This document shows positions 8,001 to 16,738 of a stretch of DNA of 64,000 nt, in pieces (positions within the stretch are counted from its first letter, which is position 1; every line of letters begins with the position of its first letter). Under the pieces are notes generated by a model that worked only from the letters and a program-made list of their open reading frames with translations, had not been told where the DNA came from and did no database searches. Source of the DNA: an uncultured Dehalococcoidia bacterium (GTDB lineage Bacteria; Chloroflexota; Dehalococcoidia; Lucifugimonadales; Lucifugimonadaceae); NCBI GenBank assembly GCA_951812795.1, contig OX638325.1, positions 620,001-684,000 of the forward strand, written 5' to 3'. The translations under genes were made by a program, and so were the position numbers.

Positions 8001-10511
8001 ATGGACTATGAGATTATCGACATTTCCGCTTTGTGCAGTGCTGGTACCGAGTGCCTCCCCGGTGAGGACCCGTTGTTGGGCGAGCAGACCATGCGGGGTC
8101 TCCCCTTCACTGTCGGATCGCCCGACGGCGATTCAACAGGGAATTGTTATATCTCTTTGGCAGAAGGCGAGTCGTCGATAACGTTGCCGATCGGCAAGAC
8201 TGCACATAATGTGGTTTTCGTTCACCGGCAGTTGGAAACGGAACAGGCTGCGAATGGACCGATTGGGGTTCATGTGGCTGACTATGTGATCCGATATGAA
8301 GACTCCGAGTCGGTGACGGTTCCAATTCGCGAACGGTACGAGATCAGTGCCGTTGGCGACCGCCAAGGGATATCGCGCTACGGCGTAGGGTACCCGTACA
8401 TTGCGGTAACCGACCAAGGCGACCAGCTGATACCGCGCTACGAGGGACGTTTCGACGAGACGGGCAGGCGTCAGACCGAAGTTGTGCAAGCGCAACCTAG
8501 GTGGTACTGGCTATTTGCTTGGCGCAACCCGACGCCTGACCGGGTCATCGAGTCGGTCGAGTTCGTGCCACGTGGTCATCGCTTCATCGTCGCAGGCGTG
8601 ACCCTTGGACACGTCGACGAACATCCCTTCTCTCGCGCCGCACGACGTCCAGTTCGAGTCGATCTCAAGGACGCCGAGCAAGCGGAAAAACCGTTCGACC
8701 TTGACGTGACAATCGACCGCGGTGAACGCACCTATACTCATCCGCTTCCTGAGCAATCCGCCGAAGAATTTCTGAATGATGACTACAAGGGTTTCGGCGA
8801 ACCTCAGAACCCCAAGTCAAGTCCGTCGTACGTTGAGTTGTCAGGCGTGCCATCGGCAACGGTTGAAGTTACTCAGGAAGGAGAGAATATCGATAGCGTT
8901 AAGTGGGGAGAGGTTGAGGACAAAGGATCCGTCGACACCGACAAGATTCACATTTCGCTGACGGAACCGGGCAAGAACTGGGTGAAGGTGCGCGTGGTCG
9001 ACGACGAGACCGGGAAGATCGTTCCGTGCCGCATCCACTTCAGATCTCCCGACGGTGTGCCGTATCAACCGCATGGCCATCACAACCTAATCAACTCCAA
9101 TCTCGATACCTGGCACATTGATGTCGGCGGCGACACCCGGCTTGGTCAGATCAGTTACGCCTACATCGATGGCACGGCGCAGGGCTGGCTTCCTCGGGGC
9201 GAGGTGATCGTTGATGCGGCCCGCGGTTACGAATACGAGCCGCTCCGTACCAAGATCGAGATCGCACCCGGGCAACAGGAGCTTGAGTTGCGTCTCAAGC
9301 GTTGGATCAACATGAATGAGCGCGGGTGGTACTCCGGCGACTCCCACGTCCACTTCCTCTCGACGCAGGGCAGCCACTTTGAATCGCAGGCCGAAGACCT
9401 GAACGTCGTCAACCTGCTCCAGTCACAGTGGGGCAGCCTATTCACGAATGTCGAGGATTTCACCGGGCATCCGAGCGTGACGCGTGAAGGCAACAACATC
9501 GTCTACACATCGCAGGAAAACCGTCAGCACTTCATGGGCCACATGATTCTCTGGGGTCTAAAGAATCCCGTTATGCCCTTCTGCTCCGACGGCCCGGGTG
9601 AAGCTGAGATCGGTGGTCCGATGGAGACGACGCTGAGCTATTGGGCTGACGAGGCCCACGCTCAGGGCGGGTTCGTCATCAACCCACACTTTCCGTTTCC
9701 GAACGGGGAACCGGCAGCGTTGGTCGCGACCGGACGTCTCGATGCCATTGAAATGATTCAGCAGCAGGAGTTCATGCACAACGAGTGGTACCGCTATCTG
9801 AACTGCGGGTATCGTTTGCCGCTGGTCGGAGGGACGGACAAGATGTCGAGCGACGTTCCTGTAGGGATGTACCGGACCTATGTCCGGATCCCGGACGACG
9901 AAGAGTTCACCTACGAAAGTTGGTGCCGAAACGTAGCGAATGGCCGGACGGTCTTGAGCGGTGGTCCGATCATCCATTTCACCGTCAATGGATTCGACGT
10001 AGGTGACACCGTCGAGTTGTCGAGCGCCGGTACCGTCGAGGTGTCCGCTTGGGCCGAGAGCGTCGTTCCGATGTCCAAGCTCGAGATCATCCAGGAGGGC
10101 AAGGTCGTCGCTTCGTCAGAAGTAGACAAACCGACGCGCAAGTTGAGCCTCAACGAATCGATCAAGATCGATGGCAACTCCTGGCTGGCCGCGCGCGCTG
10201 GTGGTCCTGGTTACTACTCGGGATATTCCTACTATGACCTCTGGGAGCGAGGCATCTTTTCGCACACCTCGCCGGTCTATGTGTCGGTTGGCGGTCCGTG
10301 GAGCATGTTCGACGAGGCAACTGCTAAATACATGCTGACGCTGATGCACGGTTCGTTGACCTACATCGACAACAGTTCACGCCAGCATGCGCACGGGCAC
10401 GTCACGCACCATCACGGCGAGGACGACCACATCGGTTATCTCAAACGGCCATTCAACGAGGCTATCGACGCGGTCCACAAGCGGTTGCACGACCACGGGC
10501 ATAGCCACTAG
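8001..10511 (+). CDS. Large PHP/CehA-type metallohydrolase with His-rich tail
   Basis: 836-residue protein. The C-terminal half carries a PHP-like phosphoesterase/hydrolase domain starting at GWYSGDSHVHF with D447, H449 and H451 as metal ligands. Later conserved elements include INPHFPFPNG and GGTDKMSSD, as in CehA/McbA-family hydrolases. The N-terminal 440 residues are beta-rich and look like substrate-binding or sandwich domains. No signal peptide is evident. The last 60 residues contain a cluster of histidines (HAHGHVTHHHGEDDH and HDHGHSH), possibly metal-binding. GGAGGT stands 10 bases before the ATG. It converges on alcohol dehydrogenase 2 with a 5-bp gap. Confidence 0.8.
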   Translation: MDYEIIDISALCSAGTECLPGEDPLLGEQTMRGLPFTVGSPDGDSTGNCYISLAEGESSITLPIGKTAHNVVFVHRQLETEQAANGPIGVHVADYVIRYEDSESVTVPIRERYEISAVGDRQGISRYGVGYPYIAVTDQGDQLIPRYEGRFDETGRRQTEVVQAQPRWYWLFAWRNPTPDRVIESVEFVPRGHRFIVAGVTLGHVDEHPFSRAARRPVRVDLKDAEQAEKPFDLDVTIDRGERTYTHPLPEQSAEEFLNDDYKGFGEPQNPKSSPSYVELSGVPSATVEVTQEGENIDSVKWGEVEDKGSVDTDKIHISLTEPGKNWVKVRVVDDETGKIVPCRIHFRSPDGVPYQPHGHHNLINSNLDTWHIDVGGDTRLGQISYAYIDGTAQGWLPRGEVIVDAARGYEYEPLRTKIEIAPGQQELELRLKRWINMNERGWYSGDSHVHFLSTQGSHFESQAEDLNVVNLLQSQWGSLFTNVEDFTGHPSVTREGNNIVYTSQENRQHFMGHMILWGLKNPVMPFCSDGPGEAEIGGPMETTLSYWADEAHAQGGFVINPHFPFPNGEPAALVATGRLDAIEMIQQQEFMHNEWYRYLNCGYRLPLVGGTDKMSSDVPVGMYRTYVRIPDDEEFTYESWCRNVANGRTVLSGGPIIHFTVNGFDVGDTVELSSAGTVEVSAWAESVVPMSKLEIIQEGKVVASSEVDKPTRKLSLNESIKIDGNSWLAARAGGPGYYSGYSYYDLWERGIFSHTSPVYVSVGGPWSMFDEATAKYMLTLMHGSLTYIDNSSRQHAHGHVTHHHGEDDHIGYLKRPFNEAIDAVHKRLHDHGHSH

Positions 10512-10516
10512 AGGTG

Positions 10517-11575
10517 TTAACCATTGGGTGTCACCAAAATTCGGAAGACGTCTTTTTCCGGACTGAGCATACGCTCGAAGCCGTCCCGGATCACACGATC
10601 GAGTGGGACGATCGCCGAGATCAGTTCTTTCACCGACAGCTTGCCGTCGGCGAGGAGTTGGACAGTTGCCGCCATATCGCCGGGGGATGCAGCTACGGAT
10701 CCGATGACGGTCTTCTCCTGACCCACGATGCTGTTGAAGTCGAACTTGGGGGTTGCGGAGTAGATCCCGACGAGAACGGTCGTGCCGCTCCGCCGTGTCC
10801 ATTCGATGGCCATGTTGGGGGTCTCGGCTGCGCCCGCAGTTTCGGCGACGATGTCGGGTCCGATTCCACCAGTCAATTCGAGCAATTGTTCATGAGCGCC
10901 GTGATCCGATGAGTTCAAGGTTTCGTCGGCCCCGAGTTCTTTCGCCAATGCAATGCTCTGCTCTCGGACATCTACAGCTATGACGCGTGCGCCTGCCGCG
11001 CGGAATGCCTGCATCGTGAGCAATCCGACGGTGCCGCAACCGATCACGGCAACGTTGTCGCCAACCTTGACGCCGGATCTTCGAACCGCGTGAACCGCTA
11101 CCGTAGCGGGTTCGATCAAGGGTGCTTCTCGATCCGACACGTTGTTGGGCAACTTAATCAAGTGGCTCGCCGGCCAGGTCATGTATTCGGCGAGACCGCC
11201 ATCTGCGGATAGGCCCGCCACGCACATACTGTTGCAGGTTGCTTGAGATCCCCTCACGCACCAGAAACATGCCCCGCACGTCCTCACGTTATTGACGACT
11301 ACCCGGTCGCCGACAGCCAAATCGTCTGCGCCATCACCCAACTCCGCGACGTGCCCCGAGATTTCGTGTCCGAGAATCAGCGGCATTTCCTGACCGCTAA
11401 TCGGATTAGGACCGCCGTGCTGCGTCCAGAGCGGCCCGTACTGCCACTCTTCGATGTCGGTGGCACATATCGAGGTGTTGGTGATCCGCAGTTTCGCCTC
11501 GCCGATGCCGGGATTCGGCTCCGGAAGGTCCTCCATGCGGATGTCTTGATTGCCGTGGATTCTCAGTGCTTTCAT
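10517..11575 (-). CDS. Zinc-dependent medium-chain alcohol dehydrogenase (paralogue 2)
   Basis: 352 residues, closely similar along its length to the enzyme at 6414-7457. Catalytic ligands are C37 and H70/E71 (GHE), structural-zinc cysteines C100, C103, C106 and C114, and the nucleotide fold has GCGTVG. It carries an eight-residue insertion before the GHE relative to paralogue 1. Both paralogues point toward the PHP hydrolase locus from either side, which suggests duplication of a catabolic block followed by specialisation. Polyol or sugar oxidation is the expected activity and the substrate is unknown. Confidence 0.88.
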   Translation of the reverse strand: MKALRIHGNQDIRMEDLPEPNPGIGEAKLRITNTSICATDIEEWQYGPLWTQHGGPNPISGQEMPLILGHEISGHVAELGDGADDLAVGDRVVVNNVRTCGACFWCVRGSQATCNSMCVAGLSADGGLAEYMTWPASHLIKLPNNVSDREAPLIEPATVAVHAVRRSGVKVGDNVAVIGCGTVGLLTMQAFRAAGARVIAVDVREQSIALAKELGADETLNSSDHGAHEQLLELTGGIGPDIVAETAGAAETPNMAIEWTRRSGTTVLVGIYSATPKFDFNSIVGQEKTVIGSVAASPGDMAATVQLLADGKLSVKELISAIVPLDRVIRDGFERMLSPEKDVFRILVTPNG

Positions 11576-11731
11576 GATGAGGCGATTCTCTCATACTCGA
11601 ATCATGTCGGCAACTTGCGGTGGATCAATAGTCCCCTGTCGTGAGGAACACTGATCGAATACCAACAGGAACGTGCATAGAATTACACCTGAAACAAATC
11701 CCGTCATGCAATCGCCTAGGAGTCAGATACA

Positions 11732-12907
11732 GTGAGACCGGCCGCAAAGATCATTCGAATCGAAGTCACTTCATTCGAGCACGAACTCGAGAACGTGGGC
11801 AAGGATTACAACACGTTCAACATGGTGTACGAGCCTGACGCCTCGATGAAAGCGGGTGGCGCGATCCTGTCCATCTACACTGATCAAGGGGTGGTAGGCG
11901 AGTATCCTGCCGGACGTGGGAATGCGCTGGCCGATATCGAGACCGTAACGCCGTACCTCATTGGCAAAGACGCGATGAGGCGCGAGGTGCACTACAACGC
12001 AATGAAGCGCGGTTTGCGGCACACCGCCGCGCTCGGGTTAGGTATCGTCGACATCTGCCTTTGGGACATCGCTGGGAAGATCTACGAAGAGCCGTTGTTC
12101 CAGCTTCTAGGCGGGGAACGCAAGCCGTTGCCGGCTTACGCCTCGACGCTGCATGGCGACGAAAATGGGGGGTTAACCTCCCCACAGGATTTCGCCGAAT
12201 TCGCGGTGACGTGCAAGGAAATGGGTTACCCGGCGTTCAAGATTCACGGATGGGGACTGGCTGGCGAAAACATCAAGCGGGAGGTGGATAACGTATTGGC
12301 CGTTCGAGATGCGGTCGGGCCTGAGATGGACCTTATGATCGACCCGGCCAACGAGGTCAAGAACTTCGGCGATGCACTCAAACTCGGCAAGGCATGTGAT
12401 GAGGCCGAATTCTTCTGGTGGGAGGATGTATTCATGGACGGGGGCGTCTCGACATTTGCGCACCGCAAACTGCGCCAGATGATCAAAACCCCGTTGTTGC
12501 AGACCGAGCACATTCGTCTACCCGAACAGCACATGAACTTCGTAATCGCGGATGGCACCGACTACGTCAGAGTTGGTGCACACGAGGACGGTGGTATCAC
12601 TGGCGCGATGAAGATCTTCCACGCCTGCGAAAGCGTGGGGTTGGATGTTGAGACGCATGGTCCAGACCCGGCACATCGACACCTAATGTCGGCGGTTCGA
12701 AACACCAATTATTACGAACTTGGTCTGGTACATCCCAAGGTCAGGACAACCAAACCGCCGATCTGGGTTAACTACTCAGACGATCTGGATGCAGTTGACG
12801 AAAACGGCTGCGTCTACGCGCCGACCGGGCACGGTATCGGTGTCCCGTTGGACTGGGATTGGATCAACGCACACAAGACGGGCACGCGGGTGCTCGCGGA
12901 GGCGTGA
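11732..12907 (+). CDS. Enolase-superfamily protein (mandelate racemase/muconate lactonizing type)
   Basis: 391 residues starting at GTG with TAGGAG about ten bases upstream. The barrel carries K170-x-H172, then D204 (IDPANE), E231 (WWED) and E259 (TEH) as the three metal ligands, and H309 in VETHGPD near strand 7. This is the family's general layout, but the sequence is only distantly related to the dehydratase at 548-1699, so it probably acts on a different acid. The family also includes racemases and cycloisomerases. Acid-sugar dehydration is the favoured guess because of the neighbouring dehydrogenase and epimerase-like genes. Confidence 0.85.
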   Translation: MRPAAKIIRIEVTSFEHELENVGKDYNTFNMVYEPDASMKAGGAILSIYTDQGVVGEYPAGRGNALADIETVTPYLIGKDAMRREVHYNAMKRGLRHTAALGLGIVDICLWDIAGKIYEEPLFQLLGGERKPLPAYASTLHGDENGGLTSPQDFAEFAVTCKEMGYPAFKIHGWGLAGENIKREVDNVLAVRDAVGPEMDLMIDPANEVKNFGDALKLGKACDEAEFFWWEDVFMDGGVSTFAHRKLRQMIKTPLLQTEHIRLPEQHMNFVIADGTDYVRVGAHEDGGITGAMKIFHACESVGLDVETHGPDPAHRHLMSAVRNTNYYELGLVHPKVRTTKPPIWVNYSDDLDAVDENGCVYAPTGHGIGVPLDWDWINAHKTGTRVLAEA

Positions 12908-13021
12908 AACTATCGAGAAACACATTAATCGTTCCTGCGAAGATGGAATCCTGCCATACTGACGCGTGCCTACCAGCATCGTGCAGCTATCCAGCAGAGG
13001 TTGGCGGAGGTCACCTTTGAG

Positions 13022-13108
13022 ATGGCTGAGTTCGTCGAGACACACGGGATGGCGAGTCAGTTTACTCCCTTAGAACCGATAACCAATACCGGCATGGTAG
13101 CGTGGTGA
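13022..13108 (+). CDS. Possible 28-residue peptide
   Basis: Short frame starting ATG 13022 with a strong GGAGGT ten bases upstream. The frame is open further upstream with protein-like composition but no ATG. It ends eight bases before the ATG of the next small frame. It may instead be the tail of a degraded gene. No family is recognised. Confidence 0.25.
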   Translation: MAEFVETHGMASQFTPLEPITNTGMVAW

Positions 13109-13116
13109 AGTAGCCG

Positions 13117-13266
13117 ATGATCTTGATAGCCGCCATGTGGTTCATTCTGCTCGTCGCCATCATCTGGACCGTGGTCGACTATCGCAAATACTTGAGCCGG
13201 TACAACGTCAACATGACCTACTTGCAGTTCCTCAAGTCTTACTGGAACCGATTCTGGCGATTGTGA
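13117..13266 (+). CDS. Possible 49-residue single-pass membrane protein
   Basis: A short frame from ATG 13117 to TGA 13266. The first 20 residues form a strongly hydrophobic helix with aromatic edges (MWFILLVAIIWTVVDY). A basic, aromatic C-terminal tail (YLQFLKSYWNRFWRL) follows. Codon choice resembles neighbouring genes. The ribosome site is weak (GGTGAAG). Small proteins of this shape are common membrane-complex subunits or regulators. No homologue is recognised and the call rests only on composition. Confidence 0.4.
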   Translation: MILIAAMWFILLVAIIWTVVDYRKYLSRYNVNMTYLQFLKSYWNRFWRL

Positions 13267-13309
13267 GCGAAACACGAACACGAATGTCGTTCCAAACGCT
13301 CGCATGCAT

Positions 13310-13687
13310 GTCATTCCGAACGAAGTGAGGAATCTAAAACCGATGTCCGCAAGAAAAGACCACCAGTATTACGTGTACATCCTCACCAACCGGTCAAGAA
13401 CGCTATACGTCGGCGTAACCAACGATCTCGAACGAAGAATGTACGAACACAAGAACAAACTCTTGTCCGGCTTTACAAGCAAGTACAACGTTACCCAGCT
13501 CGCACATTTCGAGGAGACTTCGGATGTTGAGGCCGCGATCGCTAGAGAGAAGCAGATTAAGGGCTAGCGCCGGGAGAAAAAGGTGGCACTGATTGAGGCA
13601 TCAAACCCGCAGTGGGAGGATTTGTCTTTGGCTTGGTACCCGAGCGCGAGTCAGTGGCATTAGATTCCTCACTCCGTTCGGAATGAC
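13310..13687 (+). mobile_element. Putative GIY-YIG element bounded by inverted repeats
   Basis: A 378-bp segment starts with GTCATTCCGAACGAAGTGAG... (13310-13336) and ends with the inverted copy (13661-13687), matching at 26 of 27 positions. Its only gene is a small GIY-YIG nuclease (13343-13663) that begins seven bases inside the left arm. Its natural stop codon, TAG at 13661, is the first three bases of the right arm. The same terminal sequence bounds the gene-free units at 147-226, 386-475 and 2823-2912. The arrangement looks like an autonomous element and its MITE-like derivatives. Mobility is inferred and no target duplication was identified. Confidence 0.55.
13343..13663 (+). pseudogene. 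GIY-YIG endonuclease-like gene interrupted by amber codon
   Basis: The small YhbQ-type GIY-YIG domain is clear: YYVYILTNRSRTLYVGVT contains the Y-V-Y and Y-V-G elements, followed by R/H-rich EHKNK and the E of AIAREKQIKG. A TAG at 13565-13567 then interrupts the frame exactly where the family has Trp (KQIKGW). The same frame continues with RREKKVALIEASNPQWEDLS, the expected C terminus, to TAG 13661. TGG to TAG is therefore a single substitution. The ATG at 13343 is preferred, because upstream codons only translate the repeat arm. The truncated product would be 74 residues. Confidence 0.8.
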
Positions 13688-13737
13688 ATGTTTGAGTTTC
13701 GGAATGACGTGTTTGAGGCCAGAATGATATGTTTGAG
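13681..13737 (+). repeat. Three short direct repeats
   Basis: Three copies of GAATGAYRTGTTTGAG-like sequence at 13681-13696, 13702-13717 and 13722-13737, spaced 20-21 bp. The first overlaps the right end of the GIY-YIG element, so the array may have grown from its terminal GAATGAC. Confidence 0.7.
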
Positions 13738-13746
13738 CCGCGCTGC

Positions 13747-14841
13747 CTAAACTCGCAAACTCACTGTTCCGTCCTCTCTGATTGCCGTAACTCCGTTGCT
13801 GGATTCGTAGATGACGGCGCGCACCGTTGAGCTACGGGATTCTCCCGGCTCAAAGATCATCGAAGTCGATTCGTCGCTTCCAGGCTCCGCCATCCCGCTT
13901 GGCAAACTTGTAAACGGTTCCAATCCGACGTTGTAGGTGCGCTTGTACCACGGGTAGCCGCTGTGGCCACCGAAGACTTGCCAGTACCAGAGGTATTTGA
14001 ATACATCGCTGTCCCACCGTAGACCGATGCCTACACCTTTTTCCGGGTTTGTAACCGCGTACCACCCATCGGCGAGGTTATTGAAGGAGAGGTAGTCAAC
14101 AAGTCGATCGGACTTCGGCGGAAACACCGTGAGATCGACTTCGGAGCCGTCGGGGGCTTCGGCGACGGGCCACGAACCGGTGCGGTCGGGCATCAATCGA
14201 GAGCCGGGTGGTATTGAGCCGTCAGGGGATTCGGGTACGATGAAGTCGCCGCCCGCGAAATCGAAGATGCAGTTCGGCGTCAGGAATGGGTCGCCAAGAG
14301 CCAAGTGCTGACCCCACTGGGCGGGTGCCGGTTCCTCAGCCTCGTTAGTCAACGTGTCGGTTACCGTAACGACCGGCGAGTTGGATTCTAACGAGACCGT
14401 TTTCTCGATCCAGAACGGCGTTCGCACCGCACGCACGGAGAATTTCGCCGTGACACGCCCTGGCGAATCCTCGACGATCTGCGCGTCCCACGGCATCATG
14501 TTCGTCTCGTTGTGCTGCCCTATCTCGGCGCCCATGTAGTCTTGCTGGAAACCGCCGGTGGGAGCTATCGTGTTCCATCCGCCAATGTAAAGATCGTGGA
14601 ATATCCCTTCGCCCCAACCTGTCGACGGTACCCACAAAGCCTGATTGCGAACGCTCCATGGGGTGCGCCACATGAAATCGGTGTCGCTCTGTTTGTGAAC
14701 CAACTCGAACATGTCGGCGCCTTTGTCAGCGATAAGGCTTATTCGAAGCAGTTCGTTTTCCATAACGACGGTCTTGAGGCCACGATATGTCCAAGCGTCG
14801 GATATTCTGCATCCATGAGTGCGTTCGTCTTGGTAGTGCAT
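13747..14841 (-). CDS. DUF4432-type aldose-epimerase-like protein (paralogue 2)
   Basis: 364 residues, colinear with the protein at 4707-5789 (shared opening MHY-DERTHGCRISD-WTYRGLKTVVMEN and a C-terminal YLWYWQVFGG-GYPWYKRTYNVGLEPFTS region). GGAG precedes the ATG at 14841 by nine bases. The fold is the galactose-mutarotase beta-sandwich. Members of this family are thought to act on or sense sugars, but catalysis is unproven. Two paralogues in one 10-kb island suggest two related substrates. It lies downstream of the GIY-YIG element, which did not disrupt it. Confidence 0.82.
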   Translation of the reverse strand: MHYQDERTHGCRISDAWTYRGLKTVVMENELLRISLIADKGADMFELVHKQSDTDFMWRTPWSVRNQALWVPSTGWGEGIFHDLYIGGWNTIAPTGGFQQDYMGAEIGQHNETNMMPWDAQIVEDSPGRVTAKFSVRAVRTPFWIEKTVSLESNSPVVTVTDTLTNEAEEPAPAQWGQHLALGDPFLTPNCIFDFAGGDFIVPESPDGSIPPGSRLMPDRTGSWPVAEAPDGSEVDLTVFPPKSDRLVDYLSFNNLADGWYAVTNPEKGVGIGLRWDSDVFKYLWYWQVFGGHSGYPWYKRTYNVGLEPFTSLPSGMAEPGSDESTSMIFEPGESRSSTVRAVIYESSNGVTAIREDGTVSLRV

Positions 14842-14944
14842 CAGTCTAGGCTCCGAGGGCTAATGAATGGGATTCATCGTCGACGCGCATTGTAGTCTAT
14901 CCCCAGCCCAATCGACCTCGTTGCGCCATTTCTAACCCCCGACC

Positions 14945-15868
14945 GTGCCCCCGTTAGCCATTTTGCTCGTCGTTTCATCGGCGTTCGCTCATGCCTCTTG
15001 GAATCTGATGGTTCGACGGGCGACCAGACCCGCGGTGACGACTGGGTTAATGGCCGTCACGTCGGCGATACTCGTCCTTCCGCTCGCAATCTACTTCCTC
15101 ATCGTTGACTTTCCAAGCGGGACCGGGTGGTGGTTCATCTTGGCGACTATCGTGTTGCATATCTGGTACTTCGCCACTCTGGGCTATGCCTACAACACTG
15201 GCGATCTCTCGATCGTGTATCCAGTCGCTCGCGGACTCGGATTAGCGATAATCCCCATTCTGGGCGTGTTCGTAGTGGGCGAATCGATGTCATGGCCGGC
15301 GGCTGTCGGCGCGGCGCTGATCGTGACCGGCCTCGTATTCGTCGCGATGTCTGACATCGAAACAGCCACGATTAAACGAACCGTGCGTTCGTGGTGGATA
15401 TTCGCGAGGAGGTGGAGAGCCGTGAAACGATTCCGATCTCAAGTACGCCCAGCTTGGATGCTGGCGATACTGACGGGATTGGTCATCGGCATCTACTCGG
15501 TGGTCGACGCACAAGGCGTAAAGCACGTCCAACCAGCGTTGTACATGTTCTTCCTACAACTCGGCGGCGGGTTGGGGATGATGGCGATCCAGTCGCGTCT
15601 TGAAACACGCGATGCGTTCATTGACGAAGCGCGGCGCCACTGGAAGATTCTGGTAGTTGGCGGTCTGCTTCAGTTCGCCGCCTACACCCTCGTGTTGACC
15701 GCCCTGACATTTTCACCCGTCAGCTACGTCGGGCCGTTTAGAGAAATCTCAATCTTGGTTGCGGTTGCATACGGCGCGGTCGTGCTCAAAGAACGAGTTA
15801 CACCGACCCGGGCGTTGGGTGCGATCTGCATCGCTGGCGGCGGGGTTACTATCGCGTTGGCACCTTAG
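14945..15868 (+). CDS. EamA/DMT-family transporter
   Basis: 307 residues with about ten hydrophobic helices in two repeated halves joined by a basic loop (about residues 140-180), the layout of drug/metabolite transporters. The GTG start at 14945 places the first helix (LAILLVVSSAFAHASWNLMV) at the N terminus as expected for EamA proteins. No strong ribosome site is seen. Family members export amino acids, nucleosides or other metabolites. In this location it could serve the catabolic island, but the substrate is unknown. Confidence 0.82.
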   Translation: MPPLAILLVVSSAFAHASWNLMVRRATRPAVTTGLMAVTSAILVLPLAIYFLIVDFPSGTGWWFILATIVLHIWYFATLGYAYNTGDLSIVYPVARGLGLAIIPILGVFVVGESMSWPAAVGAALIVTGLVFVAMSDIETATIKRTVRSWWIFARRWRAVKRFRSQVRPAWMLAILTGLVIGIYSVVDAQGVKHVQPALYMFFLQLGGGLGMMAIQSRLETRDAFIDEARRHWKILVVGGLLQFAAYTLVLTALTFSPVSYVGPFREISILVAVAYGAVVLKERVTPTRALGAICIAGGGVTIALAP

Positions 15869-15886
15869 CCGCCGAATTCAATTCGA

Positions 15887-16672
15887 CTATCCCAATCCCG
15901 AAGGTGCCTGGCGACGCAATTTTCGCCGCAGTTCTTTGTGGTCGGGGATCACGCCCTCGACGATTTTCCAAAAATCAGCCGAATGGTTCAACTCGATCAG
16001 ATGCGACAACTCGTGAACTACTACGTAGTCGATTAGGCGATCGTCCAGCATAATCAAACGCCAATTCAAGTTGATGGAGCGATTGCCGCTGCAACTGCCC
16101 CACCGTTTTTTGGCATTGCTCAATTTCAATTGGCTCGGTTTGACGCCCATGACGTTCCCGAATTCGCCGACCCGCGACCTGAGATGGTCCCACGCCTCCT
16201 GCCGGTACCAATCCTCTAAACATCGGCGGACAATTCTCGGTCGTTCTTCTGTTGCGATACCCGGAGGAATGGTCACTTCAACGGTGTCCCCTTCCAATGA
16301 CTTAGCAACTGTAGGAGGTAGATCTCTGCCAAAGTCGTCCCATTCTCGCTCTTTGACCACGACATTTGCTGTTCGTCCCCGCAACATCGTCGTACCGCCG
16401 TTGCCCCAATCCACTTGATTTTCAGTGCCTACGATATTGACGCGATGTTCGAGTATCCAATCTGAACGTTGGATCAGAAAGTCCTCGATCTCCTTTTCGG
16501 TCAAGGTGTGCGGGACGAGTACCTTGAGTCCCTCTTCCGGATCGAGTTGGAGTTGGATGGTGCGGCGGCGGCGAGTACTACGTTGTAAGACATAGGAGAC
16601 GTCTTTGCCGTTTAAGTTGATCGTGCGCGATTCCCGTGACAATCGCCCGCGGGCTGGGACTCGCACGGCCAT
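15887..16672 (-). CDS. YgjP-like (DUF45) zinc metallopeptidase
   Basis: About 262 residues. The zinc motif HELSH lies in VVHELSHLIELNHSADFW, matching the YgjP/DUF45 family (HExxH...H), followed by the basic C terminus. Upstream RWGSCS is the second family signature. The frame stays open to a GTG at 16855, but that extension crosses the terminator and 3' half of the tmRNA gene on the same strand. ATG 16672 with GAGGG ten bases upstream is therefore the start. Function in the family is poorly defined; some members are annotated as nucleotide pyrophosphatases or proteases. Confidence 0.82.
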   Translation of the reverse strand: MAVRVPARGRLSRESRTINLNGKDVSYVLQRSTRRRRTIQLQLDPEEGLKVLVPHTLTEKEIEDFLIQRSDWILEHRVNIVGTENQVDWGNGGTTMLRGRTANVVVKEREWDDFGRDLPPTVAKSLEGDTVEVTIPPGIATEERPRIVRRCLEDWYRQEAWDHLRSRVGEFGNVMGVKPSQLKLSNAKKRWGSCSGNRSINLNWRLIMLDDRLIDYVVVHELSHLIELNHSADFWKIVEGVIPDHKELRRKLRRQAPSGLG

Positions 16673-16704
16673 TGATTGTGGTCCCTCGCTGGTCACGAAA
16701 GATT

Positions 16705-16730
16705 CGCCCGCGACGTTGTCGTCGCGGGCG
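16705..16730 (-). terminator. Terminator-like hairpin after ssrA
   Basis: Perfect 10-bp stem CGCCCGCGAC/GTCGCGGGCG with a six-base loop, directly downstream of the tmRNA 3' end on the minus strand. It is followed by AATCTTT rather than a long U-run. Position and strength support a role as the intrinsic terminator or 3' processing barrier of ssrA. Confidence 0.6.
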
Positions 16731-16738
16731 TAACTCGC

